Origin: Sulfuricurvum sp. PC08-66
GTDB lineage: Bacteria; Campylobacterota; Campylobacteria; Campylobacterales; Sulfurimonadaceae
DNA length: 64,000 nucleotides
Assembly: GCA_000830255.1 (NCBI GenBank)
Contig: JQIT01000003.1
Coordinates: forward strand, 1-64,000
Direction: 5' to 3'
A program made the translations under genes and the position numbers. Below, piece after piece: positions 16,744-24,629 of the stretch; within the stretch, counting starts at the first letter, position 1, and every line of letters begins with the position of its first letter. Under the pieces are notes generated by a model. It made no database searches. It was given only the letters and a program-made list of their open reading frames with translations, and was not told the DNA's origin.

Positions 16744-17154
16744 TTAGAAGAAGTAGCGTAGACCGACGTTGTAGCTGCTATAGCCAAGGGCATTACCCAC
16801 GATGGCATATTGCGGCACGATTTCAAAGTAAACATCTGAATGGATGAAATCCAAATTGACATCAAGACCCACAGGGATACGTAGCGTCAATTCATTGAGC
16901 GCCCACGGGAATCCAAAACCAAGACCGAGGTAAAAACCAATAGGTCCTACCAACTCTTGCTCGACGAACATATAGTCTGTCGCGATTCCACCCTCGAAAA
17001 TAAAGCGAAGTTTATCCGCTTTGACTGTACCTGATGGACTGTAAAGTGTCCAGTCATTGTTTTGGGTATTCCATGACACACCCACACCAAACTCTGAGTT
17101 CTCAGCTTGGGCGAAACCCACCACCAACAATAATACTGCTAGTAACTTTTTCAT
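16744..17154 (-). CDS. Small exported beta-barrel-like protein
   Basis: A 136-residue protein: signal peptide MKKLLAVLLLVVGFAQA, then alternating strands (VGVSWNTQNNDWTLYS, YLGLGFGFPW, LTLRIPVGLDVNL) ending NVGLRYFF. A terminal aromatic residue after such strands is typical of outer-membrane barrels recognised by BamA. About eight strands would fit an OmpX/OmpW-size barrel. The start at 17154 has AAAGGAG. No specific family recognised. Confidence 0.7.
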   Translation of the reverse strand: MKKLLAVLLLVVGFAQAENSEFGVGVSWNTQNNDWTLYSPSGTVKADKLRFIFEGGIATDYMFVEQELVGPIGFYLGLGFGFPWALNELTLRIPVGLDVNLDFIHSDVYFEIVPQYAIVGNALGYSSYNVGLRYFF

Positions 17155-17268
17155 CTCATACTCCTTTGTCTGTATGTACATCGAGTATATCGACGCTTTT
17201 GGACAGGCATACGCTTTTTCTAGCTTCTTTAGCAAAAAGAGCCGAAAAATGAGTATATTCGTAACACT

Positions 17269-19047
17269 TCAGAGCTTTTGAGGCTTCAAATACTCCATTT
17301 CGACCATCAACTCCACCATCGCTTTGAAGGTGGGCACGGCACTTGTAGCAGCAAAATAGGTGTGTTTATTGGGGCGAATGACCGTCACTCCTATCGTATA
17401 GTGGTGCGAAGCATCGTTGACAAAACCAAAAAAGGAGCTGTTATAGGCATTGACATATTTGCCCGCCTCGACGATGTGTGCCGTACCTGTCTTGCCCCCG
17501 ATTTCCAATCCCTCTATACGCGTACCAATCCCCGTACCCTCTTGGACGGTTTTGACGAGAATTTGCTTCATGCGGTTGGCTGTAGCACTCTCTAGAGCCA
17601 CTTGCGGCGGTATCGAAGAGAGCATTTGGAGTTTGCCTTGATGACGTATCGAGGAGACCAAGGTGGGTGTGACCATCTCGCCGTTGTTGTTAAATGCATT
17701 ATAGGCACGAAGCATCTGTATAAAGGTGACATTCAAGCCATAACCGTAACTCGCCACCGCTTTGACGACAGAATTGTTGAGCTGTGTCACATCGGGCAAA
17801 CTCCCGAAGCGCTCATAGGGCAAATCAATACCGCTGCTTTGCCCCAGCCCAAAATCTGCCAACCCTTGATAAAACTCTATGGCACCTAGCTGTTGCCCTA
17901 GTTGCACGATACCGATGTTGCTTGAGTTCACGATGACATTTTCTGCACTCATATAGGCGGCTTTGTGCTCATCGGTGATGAGTTTACGTCCCAATTGGTA
18001 GCGTCCATTATAGGTATTGACAATGTCATAGGGGCTTACTTTTTTGGACTCTAGCAACCGTGCCAACAAAAGAGGCTTGATAATCGACCCTGGTTCAAAA
18101 AGATACTCCGCAACGTTGGCATTGAGCGAAGGGTAGTCACTTCGCAAAATCGATTTGGGCAAAAAGCGATTAGAGCTACCCAGAGCCACTATTTTGCCCG
18201 TATGCGACTCCATAATGGCGAACATCACCTCTTGGGCACCCAGCTTCTCTTTGAAGGTATCCGCAATAAACTCTGCTCTTCGTTGCAACGCCACTGGGAT
18301 ATTGAGTATCACATCGACACCGTGTTGGGTCACTTGGGTTTTGGAGGCTTTATTGAGTATGAGATAATTATTGACATCGCGCTCCCCGATGCGTCTGCCG
18401 TCTACTTTTTGCTCCAAAATCGTCTCATAGCTCTTCTCGATACCTTTGACTCCTGCTACTTGCGTGTACCCATCCTCTTCTGTCTTGTGAATATACCCGA
18501 TGATGGGCGTGAGCAAATCACCATAAGGGTAGCTACGCGAAGCGCCACTCTCCAACACATCCAACCCTTGAACGACGACACGTCCATCTGCGGTCACATA
18601 GCGCTTAAAGACTTTGAGTTTGAGTAGCTGATGCCCCAAAGAGCGTAACTGTTTGGCATCTTTTTCGCTGATGGTATAGCTTAGGGTCACGCTCCCTTGG
18701 GTGCTATTGATTTTTTGACGTAGCTCTTTGGTAGGGATGCTCGTATATATCGAAAAGAGTTCGATAAAAAGCTCTTTTTTGTTAGGGTCAAGGTTGCGGG
18801 TATTGATGATAGCTTTGTAGAGTTTTTGGGTGACAGCGATGCGAAAACCATCGCTAGAGAGTATTGCACCGCGTTTTGCGCGCTCCTCTTCGACCTTGAC
18901 TTTTGCAGGGAGTGTGCGCATATCGATGGCGGTATTTGCCATACGCACGATAAAGAGAAAAAGCGCAATAACAATAAAAAGAAAAAGCACCAAAATCTTG
19001 GTAGATTTTTCGTTGCGGGGCGAATCGATGGGGTGTTGTGTGGGCAT
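17269..19047 (-). CDS. ftsI: Peptidoglycan transpeptidase FtsI (class B PBP)
   Basis: A 592-residue penicillin-binding protein of septal peptidoglycan synthesis. One membrane anchor at about 18-38, then the PBP dimerisation domain (KRGAILSSDGFRIAV). The transpeptidase has SxxK with Ser321 in PGSIIKPLL, SxN in NSSNIGIVQL and KTG in IGGKTGTAHI. It is the last gene of flgB-flgC-fliE-ftsI, 12 bp after fliE, an arrangement also seen in Helicobacter. It therefore shares the flagellar sigma-54 promoter unless an internal promoter exists. Confidence 0.93.
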   Translation of the reverse strand: MPTQHPIDSPRNEKSTKILVLFLFIVIALFLFIVRMANTAIDMRTLPAKVKVEEERAKRGAILSSDGFRIAVTQKLYKAIINTRNLDPNKKELFIELFSIYTSIPTKELRQKINSTQGSVTLSYTISEKDAKQLRSLGHQLLKLKVFKRYVTADGRVVVQGLDVLESGASRSYPYGDLLTPIIGYIHKTEEDGYTQVAGVKGIEKSYETILEQKVDGRRIGERDVNNYLILNKASKTQVTQHGVDVILNIPVALQRRAEFIADTFKEKLGAQEVMFAIMESHTGKIVALGSSNRFLPKSILRSDYPSLNANVAEYLFEPGSIIKPLLLARLLESKKVSPYDIVNTYNGRYQLGRKLITDEHKAAYMSAENVIVNSSNIGIVQLGQQLGAIEFYQGLADFGLGQSSGIDLPYERFGSLPDVTQLNNSVVKAVASYGYGLNVTFIQMLRAYNAFNNNGEMVTPTLVSSIRHQGKLQMLSSIPPQVALESATANRMKQILVKTVQEGTGIGTRIEGLEIGGKTGTAHIVEAGKYVNAYNSSFFGFVNDASHHYTIGVTVIRPNKHTYFAATSAVPTFKAMVELMVEMEYLKPQKL

Positions 19048-19059
19048 ACGGCAGACGGC

Positions 19060-19362
19060 TTACATCTGCGTACGGAGGATTTCTTTGTAGGCGTTGATTG
19101 CTTTGTTGCGTACCTCTAGCATCAATTTCATGCTCATCTCTGCTTTGTCGATAGCGATTGCCGCTTGGTGCAAATCTTTGACTTGACCCGTAGCCATATC
19201 TGCCATCGCTTTTTCAGAGCTTTTTTGCATCGTGTTTACTTGAGCTAGCGACTCTTTGAGCACATCACCGAAATTGGCTCCCGATTGCGCTTTGGGCTTG
19301 GCGCTTTTGTTGTTCAAAAGCTCAGCAGTCGATAACGCAGAGAGATTAGTCAACTCTGCCAT
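19060..19362 (-). CDS. fliE: Flagellar hook-basal body complex protein FliE
   Basis: A 100-residue protein that joins the MS ring to the proximal rod. The C-terminal half carries the typical helices (DVLKESLAQVNTMQK, MATGQVKDLHQAAIAI, MKLMLEVRNKAINAYKEILR). It begins 10 bp after flgC. Confidence 0.95.
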   Translation of the reverse strand: MAELTNLSALSTAELLNNKSAKPKAQSGANFGDVLKESLAQVNTMQKSSEKAMADMATGQVKDLHQAAIAIDKAEMSMKLMLEVRNKAINAYKEILRTQM

Positions 19363-19372
19363 GGGCTACTCC

Positions 19373-19867
19373 TTAACCTCGTAGTATATCAATCGCGCTG
19401 TTGGCTAACGTCTTGGAGCTTTGGAAAGCTGCAACGTTGGCTTGATAGGCACGAGTGGCTTCTATTAAATCGGCCATTTCCACAACGGGGTTAATGTTGG
19501 GATAGGCAACGTACCCTTGTGCATTCGCATCGGGGTGTTGGGGTTCGTATTTCATCTTGGGCGCTCTGTCATCGCGAACGATTTTGTCAATTATAACACT
19601 CATCGTCGCAGGCTTGGGCTTGAATCCTGCGGCATTTTCATGCAACGGGTCAGAGTACTCGAGTAGATTGTTGTTTTTGGCAATTTTGTCATTGACCAAG
19701 GTATTGAAATCTACTGCTTTGAAAATTACCGATTGGCGTCGATAGGGACCGCCCTCATCGGTACGGGTGGTTTGGGCGTTGGCGATATTGCCAGATATGG
19801 CATTGACACGCACGCGCTGTGCCGAGAGACCATACCCACTGATATCAAAACTTGATAAAAAAGCCAT
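19373..19867 (-). CDS. flgC: Flagellar proximal rod protein FlgC
   Basis: A 164-residue rod protein. The N-terminal rod motif SGYGLSAQRVRVNAISGNIANAQTTRT and the C-terminal VVEMADLIEATRAYQANVAAF are diagnostic. It follows flgB by 16 bp. Confidence 0.96.
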   Translation of the reverse strand: MAFLSSFDISGYGLSAQRVRVNAISGNIANAQTTRTDEGGPYRRQSVIFKAVDFNTLVNDKIAKNNNLLEYSDPLHENAAGFKPKPATMSVIIDKIVRDDRAPKMKYEPQHPDANAQGYVAYPNINPVVEMADLIEATRAYQANVAAFQSSKTLANSAIDILRG

Positions 19868-19883
19868 CTTATCCCCCCTCTAC

Positions 19884-20309
19884 TTACTGCATTTTACTTG
19901 ACGAATCGATGACGCTTTTGAAAATCGCACCATCTTTTTTGAGCGCGGCAACGAGTGCATTGAACATGGTGCTGTTTTTTGCCATCTCTGTTGTTTCGAC
20001 ATCCAAATCGACGCTGTTACCATCGTTGCGGGCTTGGTGTCCATCGCGCACAAAAACCGTCGGCTTGCCATCGTAGGCATTGGCTTTGGGCTGGATGTGC
20101 ATCGCGTGGGTCACTGCTAGCTCTAGTCGAGGCTTTTGTGCATGAAAAATCTCTTGCGCTTTTGCCGCGAGATGGTTCTCAAAATTGACATCGCGTGGTC
20201 GGTAAAATGGGGTGTCCGCATTGGAGATATTGCTCGATATGAGGTCTTGACGTAGGGCTCTGTTATCGAGCGCCTTTGCCATCAAATCGTGTGCTCTACT
20301 TATTTGCAT
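19884..20309 (-). CDS. flgB: Flagellar proximal rod protein FlgB
   Basis: A 141-residue rod protein, first gene of the operon. It shows the N-terminal rod signature (ALRQDLISSNISNADTPFYRPRDV) and the VDLDVETTEMAKNSTMFNAL C-terminal helix. An AAGGA-containing site lies upstream. Its promoter is sigma-54 dependent, placing the operon among the rod/hook class of flagellar genes. Confidence 0.95.
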   Translation of the reverse strand: MQISRAHDLMAKALDNRALRQDLISSNISNADTPFYRPRDVNFENHLAAKAQEIFHAQKPRLELAVTHAMHIQPKANAYDGKPTVFVRDGHQARNDGNSVDLDVETTEMAKNSTMFNALVAALKKDGAIFKSVIDSSSKMQ

Positions 20310-20361
20310 GACATCCCTTCCTTGTGGATCAAATTTTCTATCTTCCTTGATGCACTATTTA

Positions 20362-20378
20362 AAGCAAAGATTATTCCA
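20362..20378 (-). promoter_or_regulatory. Sigma-54 (RpoN) promoter of the flgB operon
   Basis: Minus strand TGGAATAATCTTTGCTT: the GG and GC dinucleotides are exactly 10 bases apart and the -12 TTGCTT is exact to the Campylobacter-type consensus (TTGGAAC-N5-TTGCTT). The start would be near 20352, 43 bases before flgB. Confidence 0.85.
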
Positions 20379-20434
20379 TTTCAATCTCTTGTGCCACCTG
20401 TCACGCATTTGCTTTGGGCGAGGCTGTGAAAAGA

Positions 20435-20845
20435 TTACACCGCTTTCAAAAACGCTTCATAGGTGACCACGCTCATACCACATTGAGCAAAGCTTTGGTC
20501 GTTTGTCAGCAACAAACTACACCCATGCTTTTGGGCGCATAGACACTGCATCGTATCTTCCAAATCTCCCCCATTTTTGAGGCACAGCACAATAGCATCC
20601 TCGATGACATCGTTGCCAAAAGGCACCACACGCCACTCTTTTAGAATACTCTTGAAAAACAAAAGCACCTTTGGATTGCCTCGTAGGATATAGTAGACCG
20701 TACTTATCATATCCTCGCTCACATAGACCTCGATGTCATTTTGGATAATTTTGATGAGGGTCTCTTTGGCTTTTGCGTGGTGAGTTCTGGCTTCATCGAT
20801 GATGTCGATGACGATATTGGTATCCAAAAAGAGCTTTTTAGTCAC
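20435..20845 (-). CDS. PIN-domain toxin (putative ribonuclease)
   Basis: A 136-residue PIN protein. It has the first acidic residue in LFLDTNIVIDI (Asp8), middle acidic positions in NGGDLEDTMQC, and the last in LLLTNDQSF. PIN toxins are metal-dependent RNases that cut tRNA or mRNA. The start is a GTG overlapping the upstream antitoxin-like gene by 8 bp, the normal coupled toxin-antitoxin order. Target unknown. Confidence 0.85.
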   Translation of the reverse strand: MTKKLFLDTNIVIDIIDEARTHHAKAKETLIKIIQNDIEVYVSEDMISTVYYILRGNPKVLLFFKSILKEWRVVPFGNDVIEDAIVLCLKNGGDLEDTMQCLCAQKHGCSLLLTNDQSFAQCGMSVVTYEAFLKAV

Positions 20846-21122
20846 GGTATTTTGCTTTTTTTGCGGCTTTTATCTCTTGTGCTGTTAGCTCATCGAACGC
20901 CCCATTGACCATGCCTACGAAGGGCATAAGGGCATCGAGTTTTTGCTTTTTTTCCATAGCCAATTTCGCATCAATGAACTGCTTGACATCCTCTAGTAGA
21001 TGCGCTGAGACGAAGAGACCTTTGAGTGTGTGCGATTTTTTGTCCTCGATTTCGACGTATTCGTACTTTTCGAGAATATTGAAGTTGCGTACAATATCTC
21101 TGACACCAAGCCGTGTTGTCAT
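20838..21122 (-). CDS. Antitoxin partner of the PIN toxin
   Basis: A 94-residue protein. The N-terminus (TTRLGVRDIVRNFNILEKYE) looks like a DNA-binding/anchor segment, and the middle YVEIEDKKSHTLKG resembles the MazF partner at 21534. The C-terminus is charged and helical (TAQEIKAAKKAKYRD). I chose the ATG at 21122 because AAAGGCG lies 5 bases upstream and the strong promoter would place the transcript start only a few bases before the alternative ATG at 21140. Its function is inferred from position and the overlap with the toxin gene. Confidence 0.75.
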   Translation of the reverse strand: MTTRLGVRDIVRNFNILEKYEYVEIEDKKSHTLKGLFVSAHLLEDVKQFIDAKLAMEKKQKLDALMPFVGMVNGAFDELTAQEIKAAKKAKYRD

Positions 21123-21149
21123 ATTTTCGCCTTTTGTCATATTTCGGAC

Positions 21150-21178
21150 ATTGTATAGCAGGGGAGTGTTTTTGTCAA
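21150..21178 (-). promoter_or_regulatory. Sigma-70 promoter of the PIN toxin-antitoxin operon
   Basis: Minus strand TTGACA (21173-21178), 17-bp spacer, TACAAT (21150-21155). Near-perfect. It lies in the gap behind the MazF-like gene and starts transcription near 21143. Confidence 0.8.
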
Positions 21179-21186
21179 TAAATCTG

Positions 21187-21537
21187 CTACTCCACCAAAT
21201 AGGCTAGCTTCGCCTTGACACTCTCTAGCTCCATAGGTTCTAGCCTCGTCAAGCATACAGAGGTGTCGATACGTGCGAAATCGACCGTGCAGACCCAATT
21301 ACAGACAATATCACTAGGCTTTTCAAGTGCCTCACGTGGAGCTACGAAAACGCGAAAAAATGCCCCTTTGACCAGTTGCGTACTCAAAGGTATCACGGCA
21401 ACGCTTTTGTATTGCATCTCATCGAGAAGCGCGTTGATGGTGTCAGATTGGATGATAAGTGCGGGTCTGATTTTGCCAAATTCCGAATTGTACTTATCCC
21501 CGAAATCGACCCAATATATTTCGCCTTGCGCAATCAT
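21187..21537 (-). CDS. MazF/PemK-like mRNA interferase toxin
   Basis: A 116-residue protein of MazF-family size. The N-terminal GEIYWVDFGDKYNSEFGKIR is followed by PALIIQSD, with the family catalytic arginine expected in GKIRPALI and the threonine/serine in IPLSTQL. MazF toxins cleave mRNA at short sequences. Its start overlaps the upstream antitoxin stop by 4 bp. Cognate specificity cannot be read. Confidence 0.83.
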   Translation of the reverse strand: MIAQGEIYWVDFGDKYNSEFGKIRPALIIQSDTINALLDEMQYKSVAVIPLSTQLVKGAFFRVFVAPREALEKPSDIVCNWVCTVDFARIDTSVCLTRLEPMELESVKAKLAYLVE

Positions 21538-21785
21538 AGACTTTGGGTATCCACACCGAAGCTCTCTTCTAGCTCTTGGGGCACAGGTGCGACGAAACTT
21601 TTGAGCAGTGAGGCTTTCATCTCCTCTTGGAGGAGGTATTGATACTTTTCGACCAAAAATTCAGGGATAAGTATCGATTTGATTTTGTGGGTCTTGCTGT
21701 CCTTGATAGCCACTAGCTCCTCTAGCTTGGTGTAATAACTAGGACTTTTGTAAAAATCAGTGGTTTTTTCGACTACTATCATCAT
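21534..21785 (-). CDS. Antitoxin partner of the MazF-like toxin
   Basis: An 83-residue protein (82 if the next ATG is used; both follow the GGAG closely, and the second has better spacing). It is not a classic MazE AbrB-fold antitoxin by eye. Residues LVAIKDSKTHKIK align with YVEIEDKKSHTLK of the PIN antitoxin, so both likely belong to one antitoxin family. The C-terminus (FVAPVPQELEESFG) is probably the toxin-binding tail. Confidence 0.72.
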   Translation of the reverse strand: MMIVVEKTTDFYKSPSYYTKLEELVAIKDSKTHKIKSILIPEFLVEKYQYLLQEEMKASLLKSFVAPVPQELEESFGVDTQSL

Positions 21786-21810
21786 CGACTCCAAATGTTG
21801 GATTTTAATG

Positions 21811-21839
21811 ATAGTACTTTATTAGTAGTACTTTGTCAA
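21811..21839 (-). promoter_or_regulatory. Sigma-70 promoter with overlapping TAGTACTTT repeats
   Basis: Minus strand TTGACA (21834-21839), 17-bp spacer, TACTAT (21811-21816). The spacer holds a direct repeat TAGTACTTT at 21812-21820 and 21826-21834, each with a palindromic AGTACT core, and a third partial copy lies at about 21846. Repeats over a promoter suggest autorepression by the antitoxin-toxin complex. Confidence 0.7.
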
Positions 21840-21883
21840 GCGCGATACTACTTTGACACTGCCTCTATCACAATAAATGAATC

Positions 21884-21906
21884 TTGTATGCCAATTGATG
21901 TACAAT
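21884..21906 (+). promoter_or_regulatory. Operator/promoter of the RelB-YafQ-type module
   Basis: Inverted repeat TTGTA (21884-21888) / TACAA (21901-21905). The right arm doubles as a -10 TACAAT (21901-21906). A palindrome over the -10 is typical of autoregulated toxin-antitoxin operons. Confidence 0.45.
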
Positions 21907-21926
21907 GACACAAAAAGGAGTACAGT

Positions 21927-22184
21927 ATGAATGGAACAGCCATGACGGTACGCATCGACCCCGAAATCAAAAACAAAGCCGCCCAATACCTCAAACAAAT
22001 GGGCTTAACCACCAGCGAAGCGACTCGACTCTTTTTGTACAACGTCGTTTTGCACAAGGGATTGCCTTTTGACCTGCGCCTGCCCAACGAGGAAACCACA
22101 CAAGCCATCCAAGAGACAAAAGAGGGCAAAAACTGCGTCAAACACGCCTCTGCTGATGCGTTGCTCGATGATTTAGGACTCTAA
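21927..22184 (+). CDS. RelB/DinJ-type antitoxin
   Basis: An 85-residue protein with the ribbon-helix-helix start MTVRIDPEIKNKAAQYLKQM and the helix TTSEATRLFLYNVVLHKGLPF characteristic of RelB/DinJ. It binds its own promoter and neutralises the toxin next to it. The AAGGAG site is 7 bases upstream. The stop shares one base with the toxin start (TAATG). Confidence 0.9.
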   Translation: MNGTAMTVRIDPEIKNKAAQYLKQMGLTTSEATRLFLYNVVLHKGLPFDLRLPNEETTQAIQETKEGKNCVKHASADALLDDLGL

Positions 22185-22480
22185 TGTTCACGCCTCAGTA
22201 TCACCGATTTTTCAAAAAAGATATTGAGCGTGACAAAAAAAGTGGCAAATATTCCAGTGAAGATTTCGCGCTCCTCAAAACAATAATCACCACACTGGTT
22301 GAGGGTAATGCCCTGCATGAAAAATACAAAAATCATCCACTCCAAGGCGAATGGGAAGGCACCTATGAGTGCCATATCAAAAACGATTGGCTTTTAGTCT
22401 ATGAAATCAATAAAGAGAGTGCGCTACTCACCTTTGTTCGATTGGGAATGCACGCTCAAATTTTCAAAAAATTCAAATAG
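22184..22480 (+). CDS. YafQ-type mRNA interferase toxin (RelE superfamily)
   Basis: A 98-residue protein. The catalytic pattern of YafQ is intact: His in KNHPLQGEW, His in YECHIKNDWLLVYE, Asp of NDW and the final His in RLGMHAQIF. YafQ is a ribosome-dependent endoribonuclease cutting in-frame lysine codons. The pairing with a RelB/DinJ antitoxin and the one-base overlap fit the dinJ-yafQ model. Confidence 0.9.
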   Translation: MFTPQYHRFFKKDIERDKKSGKYSSEDFALLKTIITTLVEGNALHEKYKNHPLQGEWEGTYECHIKNDWLLVYEINKESALLTFVRLGMHAQIFKKFK

Positions 22481-22488
22481 TTTTTTCC

Positions 22489-23010
22489 TCAATTTAGTTT
22501 TTGTGGATCATTCTTGAAGTTAATGCCTGCAGCAAAAGCAAATAAAATTAGAAAAATAATATTGAACTCATTTAGTTCAACCTGATTATAGAGGAACTTA
22601 CGCAAATCATCAATAACCCCGAATAAACATCCAACAATAATGGCAAGTAAAATATCATCCAGATAATTTTGATTAAATTTTTCAATATCTTCATCCATTT
22701 TAAGAGACAAACTAAATATAAACATCAATAGTGAAATGAAAAATATGGTATTAGCAAACATTGGATTAGAATTAATATTTTGAAATCCAATTACTATACT
22801 GGTGGCAAGTGCATTGACAGAAAATCCATATATAGGATTAGAAAATTTTGTAAGCTTTTTTGATATTTGCTTATGCGCAATAATTTTCAATAGAACTAAG
22901 AATTTTTTGTCAATATATTTTTGAAAGTCTTTTAACAAGGCATATGCAATCAATATAATAAATAATTTAAAAAATATAATGATTGAAAAAATAAAAATCA
23001 ATATTGTCAT
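22489..23010 (-). CDS. Hypothetical inner-membrane protein
   Basis: A 173-residue protein with about four or five hydrophobic stretches (residues 1-25, 65-80, 88-104, 120-135, 150-165) and a basic cytoplasmic loop between the first two. It is markedly A/T-richer than its neighbours, with many Ile/Phe/Asn/Lys codons, which suggests recent acquisition. No family recognised. Only a weak ribosome-binding site precedes the ATG. Confidence 0.6.
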   Translation of the reverse strand: MTILIFIFSIIIFFKLFIILIAYALLKDFQKYIDKKFLVLLKIIAHKQISKKLTKFSNPIYGFSVNALATSIVIGFQNINSNPMFANTIFFISLLMFIFSLSLKMDEDIEKFNQNYLDDILLAIIVGCLFGVIDDLRKFLYNQVELNEFNIIFLILFAFAAGINFKNDPQKLN

Positions 23011-23035
23011 GTGTTCTTTACTTCAACGTACGTTT

Positions 23036-24337
23036 TTACCAAACTCCATCATCAGGATAGCCGATATAAAAATCAGCAGTTATTTTTGCAGTATTAGCAA
23101 TCCCTTTTGGGAGTATAAATTCTGTGCCACGTAAAGTTATGTCATTAGCCCAACAACCTCGATACGTGCCATCAGGCAATTGGCTAAAACTTTCAGTATA
23201 TATACACTCAAAATTTTGCATGTGTTTTTCTACATGCTCTCCAATCAGTTTCCCTTTATCGTCATAAATTCTAATGCGTGATTGTGGATAACGGATAGAA
23301 GGACGACCTTTTTCATCAGTGAATTTTTGATTTCTAAATGTGTCTTGAAAATGACCACCACTACTCTCTCGTCCTGTGATTTCCAAATAATCTACAAGAT
23401 CCTGTTCTAGTCGGTAGTAGAAATGATTGTTGAAGAAGATAATGTTTTCAGCTTTGACAACAGGGGCATATTTTGGAGCAATACTTTTAATAATATTCCA
23501 TCGCATTTCTAGGTCTTTTTTTTCATCTTCTTTTTCCAAATATTTCACATGTCCTTTGTCCAGTGTTTTTCTTCTTTCTTTTTCCTTTTTATACGCATCC
23601 CAGTCAAAATCTGCATCGCTAAAGCCAACACGAAGCACATTATTCACCACCTCAAAATGTCCTTGAAATTTTTTATCTTTTACTTGAAGTACGTAGTAGT
23701 ACTCCTCAAAAAATTTATCGATAATCAAAAGGCGTGCTTTTATGCTATCTTCAACCGCTCGAAGATCCCCTACGTTTACATTTGAAATAGTTAACATTTT
23801 GGATTGATTGAGCACAAATTCATTAGCTAGTTTTATACGTTTACCATCGATAACATATACAGTTTCACTTGAAGCTATGACCCGCTCCTTTTTGAGCTTA
23901 TCCAACTCTTTGACAATCTCCTCTTGGCTTCGCATAAGCATTGCCAATTGCTCTTTGACCCCATCATCGACTTCGAGGTACTTCTCGACATCTTGGGTAT
24001 CTAGCTTGGCTTTGATAGTGACAGTACATACACCTTTTTTGTAGGTGACATCGGTCACTTCTGATTTGAGAAGCGCCGCTGAAAAAGATTTCAGCTCCTG
24101 TTTGGCCGCTTTTTGCCCTGTGCTATCGGTGCTTTGCTCAAAAACAGAGCGCACGACGGTTCCTGCCTCCTCTACGGCATTCATTTTGGCATAGATGAGA
24201 GCATAGCCACGTGCATCCTCTTTGGAGTCATTGGCTTGCATTTCATAGGTGCCTTTGGCGGTGACGGTGACCATCTTGGCATCGACCATCGATGCGGCAA
24301 GTAGACCCAGTGCCACGGTAATAAGTAGTTTTTTCAT
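23036..24337 (-). CDS. Secreted protein with FlgT-N / LPP20-like N-terminal domain
   Basis: A 433-residue exported protein with signal peptide MKKLLITVALGLLAASMVDA. Residues 21-120 (a run of Ala/Arg-rich helix ARGYALIYAKMNAVEEA, then LKSEVTDVTYKKGVCTVTIKAKL) look like the small alpha/beta domain of FlgT-N and LPP20-type envelope proteins. A coiled-coil-like stretch follows at about 128-155, then a lysine/glutamate-rich region (KKEKERRKTLDKGHVKYLEK). The C-terminal third is beta-rich and unrecognised. AAGGGAG precedes the start. The function is unknown; an envelope role is inferred. Confidence 0.6.
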   Translation of the reverse strand: MKKLLITVALGLLAASMVDAKMVTVTAKGTYEMQANDSKEDARGYALIYAKMNAVEEAGTVVRSVFEQSTDSTGQKAAKQELKSFSAALLKSEVTDVTYKKGVCTVTIKAKLDTQDVEKYLEVDDGVKEQLAMLMRSQEEIVKELDKLKKERVIASSETVYVIDGKRIKLANEFVLNQSKMLTISNVNVGDLRAVEDSIKARLLIIDKFFEEYYYVLQVKDKKFQGHFEVVNNVLRVGFSDADFDWDAYKKEKERRKTLDKGHVKYLEKEDEKKDLEMRWNIIKSIAPKYAPVVKAENIIFFNNHFYYRLEQDLVDYLEITGRESSGGHFQDTFRNQKFTDEKGRPSIRYPQSRIRIYDDKGKLIGEHVEKHMQNFECIYTESFSQLPDGTYRGCWANDITLRGTEFILPKGIANTAKITADFYIGYPDDGVW

Positions 24338-24394
24338 CTTCTCTCCCTTGAAATCGTGAAAGCTTAATATTTTTTAGCTAAAAAAATTAAACGC

Positions 24395-24400
24395 TATAAT
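24395..24400 (+). promoter_or_regulatory. -10 element of the small membrane-protein chain
   Basis: Exact TATAAT, 32 bases upstream of the GTG at 24432. The -35 is not clear. Confidence 0.45.
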
Positions 24401-24431
24401 GCTACGCTAAAAATAGCCAAGGAGCAGTATC

Positions 24432-24629
24432 GTGAAATTCTTCAAAGAGAAAATCTACCCCATCAGGGGTCATTTCATCCGCAGTATGGGCATGGCAATT
24501 TTTATTGTCGCACTCTTTTTGATCAACGTCGGTCACGCCTCGATATGGGGCTATGTAGGTGTAGTGATTGGACTTGTTCTAATGCTCGAGGGGATTATCA
24601 TGAAAAACGAAGGAAAAAAAGATGAGTAA
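24432..24629 (+). CDS. Small membrane protein (65 aa)
   Basis: Two hydrophobic helices (about 18-33 and 38-56) between basic ends. The start is GTG with AAGGAG 7 bases upstream. The 3' end overlaps the next gene by 8 bp. No family recognised; it heads a chain of three coupled tiny membrane proteins. Confidence 0.65.
   Translation: MKFFKEKIYPIRGHFIRSMGMAIFIVALFLINVGHASIWGYVGVVIGLVLMLEGIIMKNEGKKDE

Noticed and set aside
20379-20400. TGGCAC-containing second sigma-54 promoter upstream of flgB
   Set aside because: The GG to GC spacing is off by one and the -12 lacks GC; the site at 20362-20378 fits much better.
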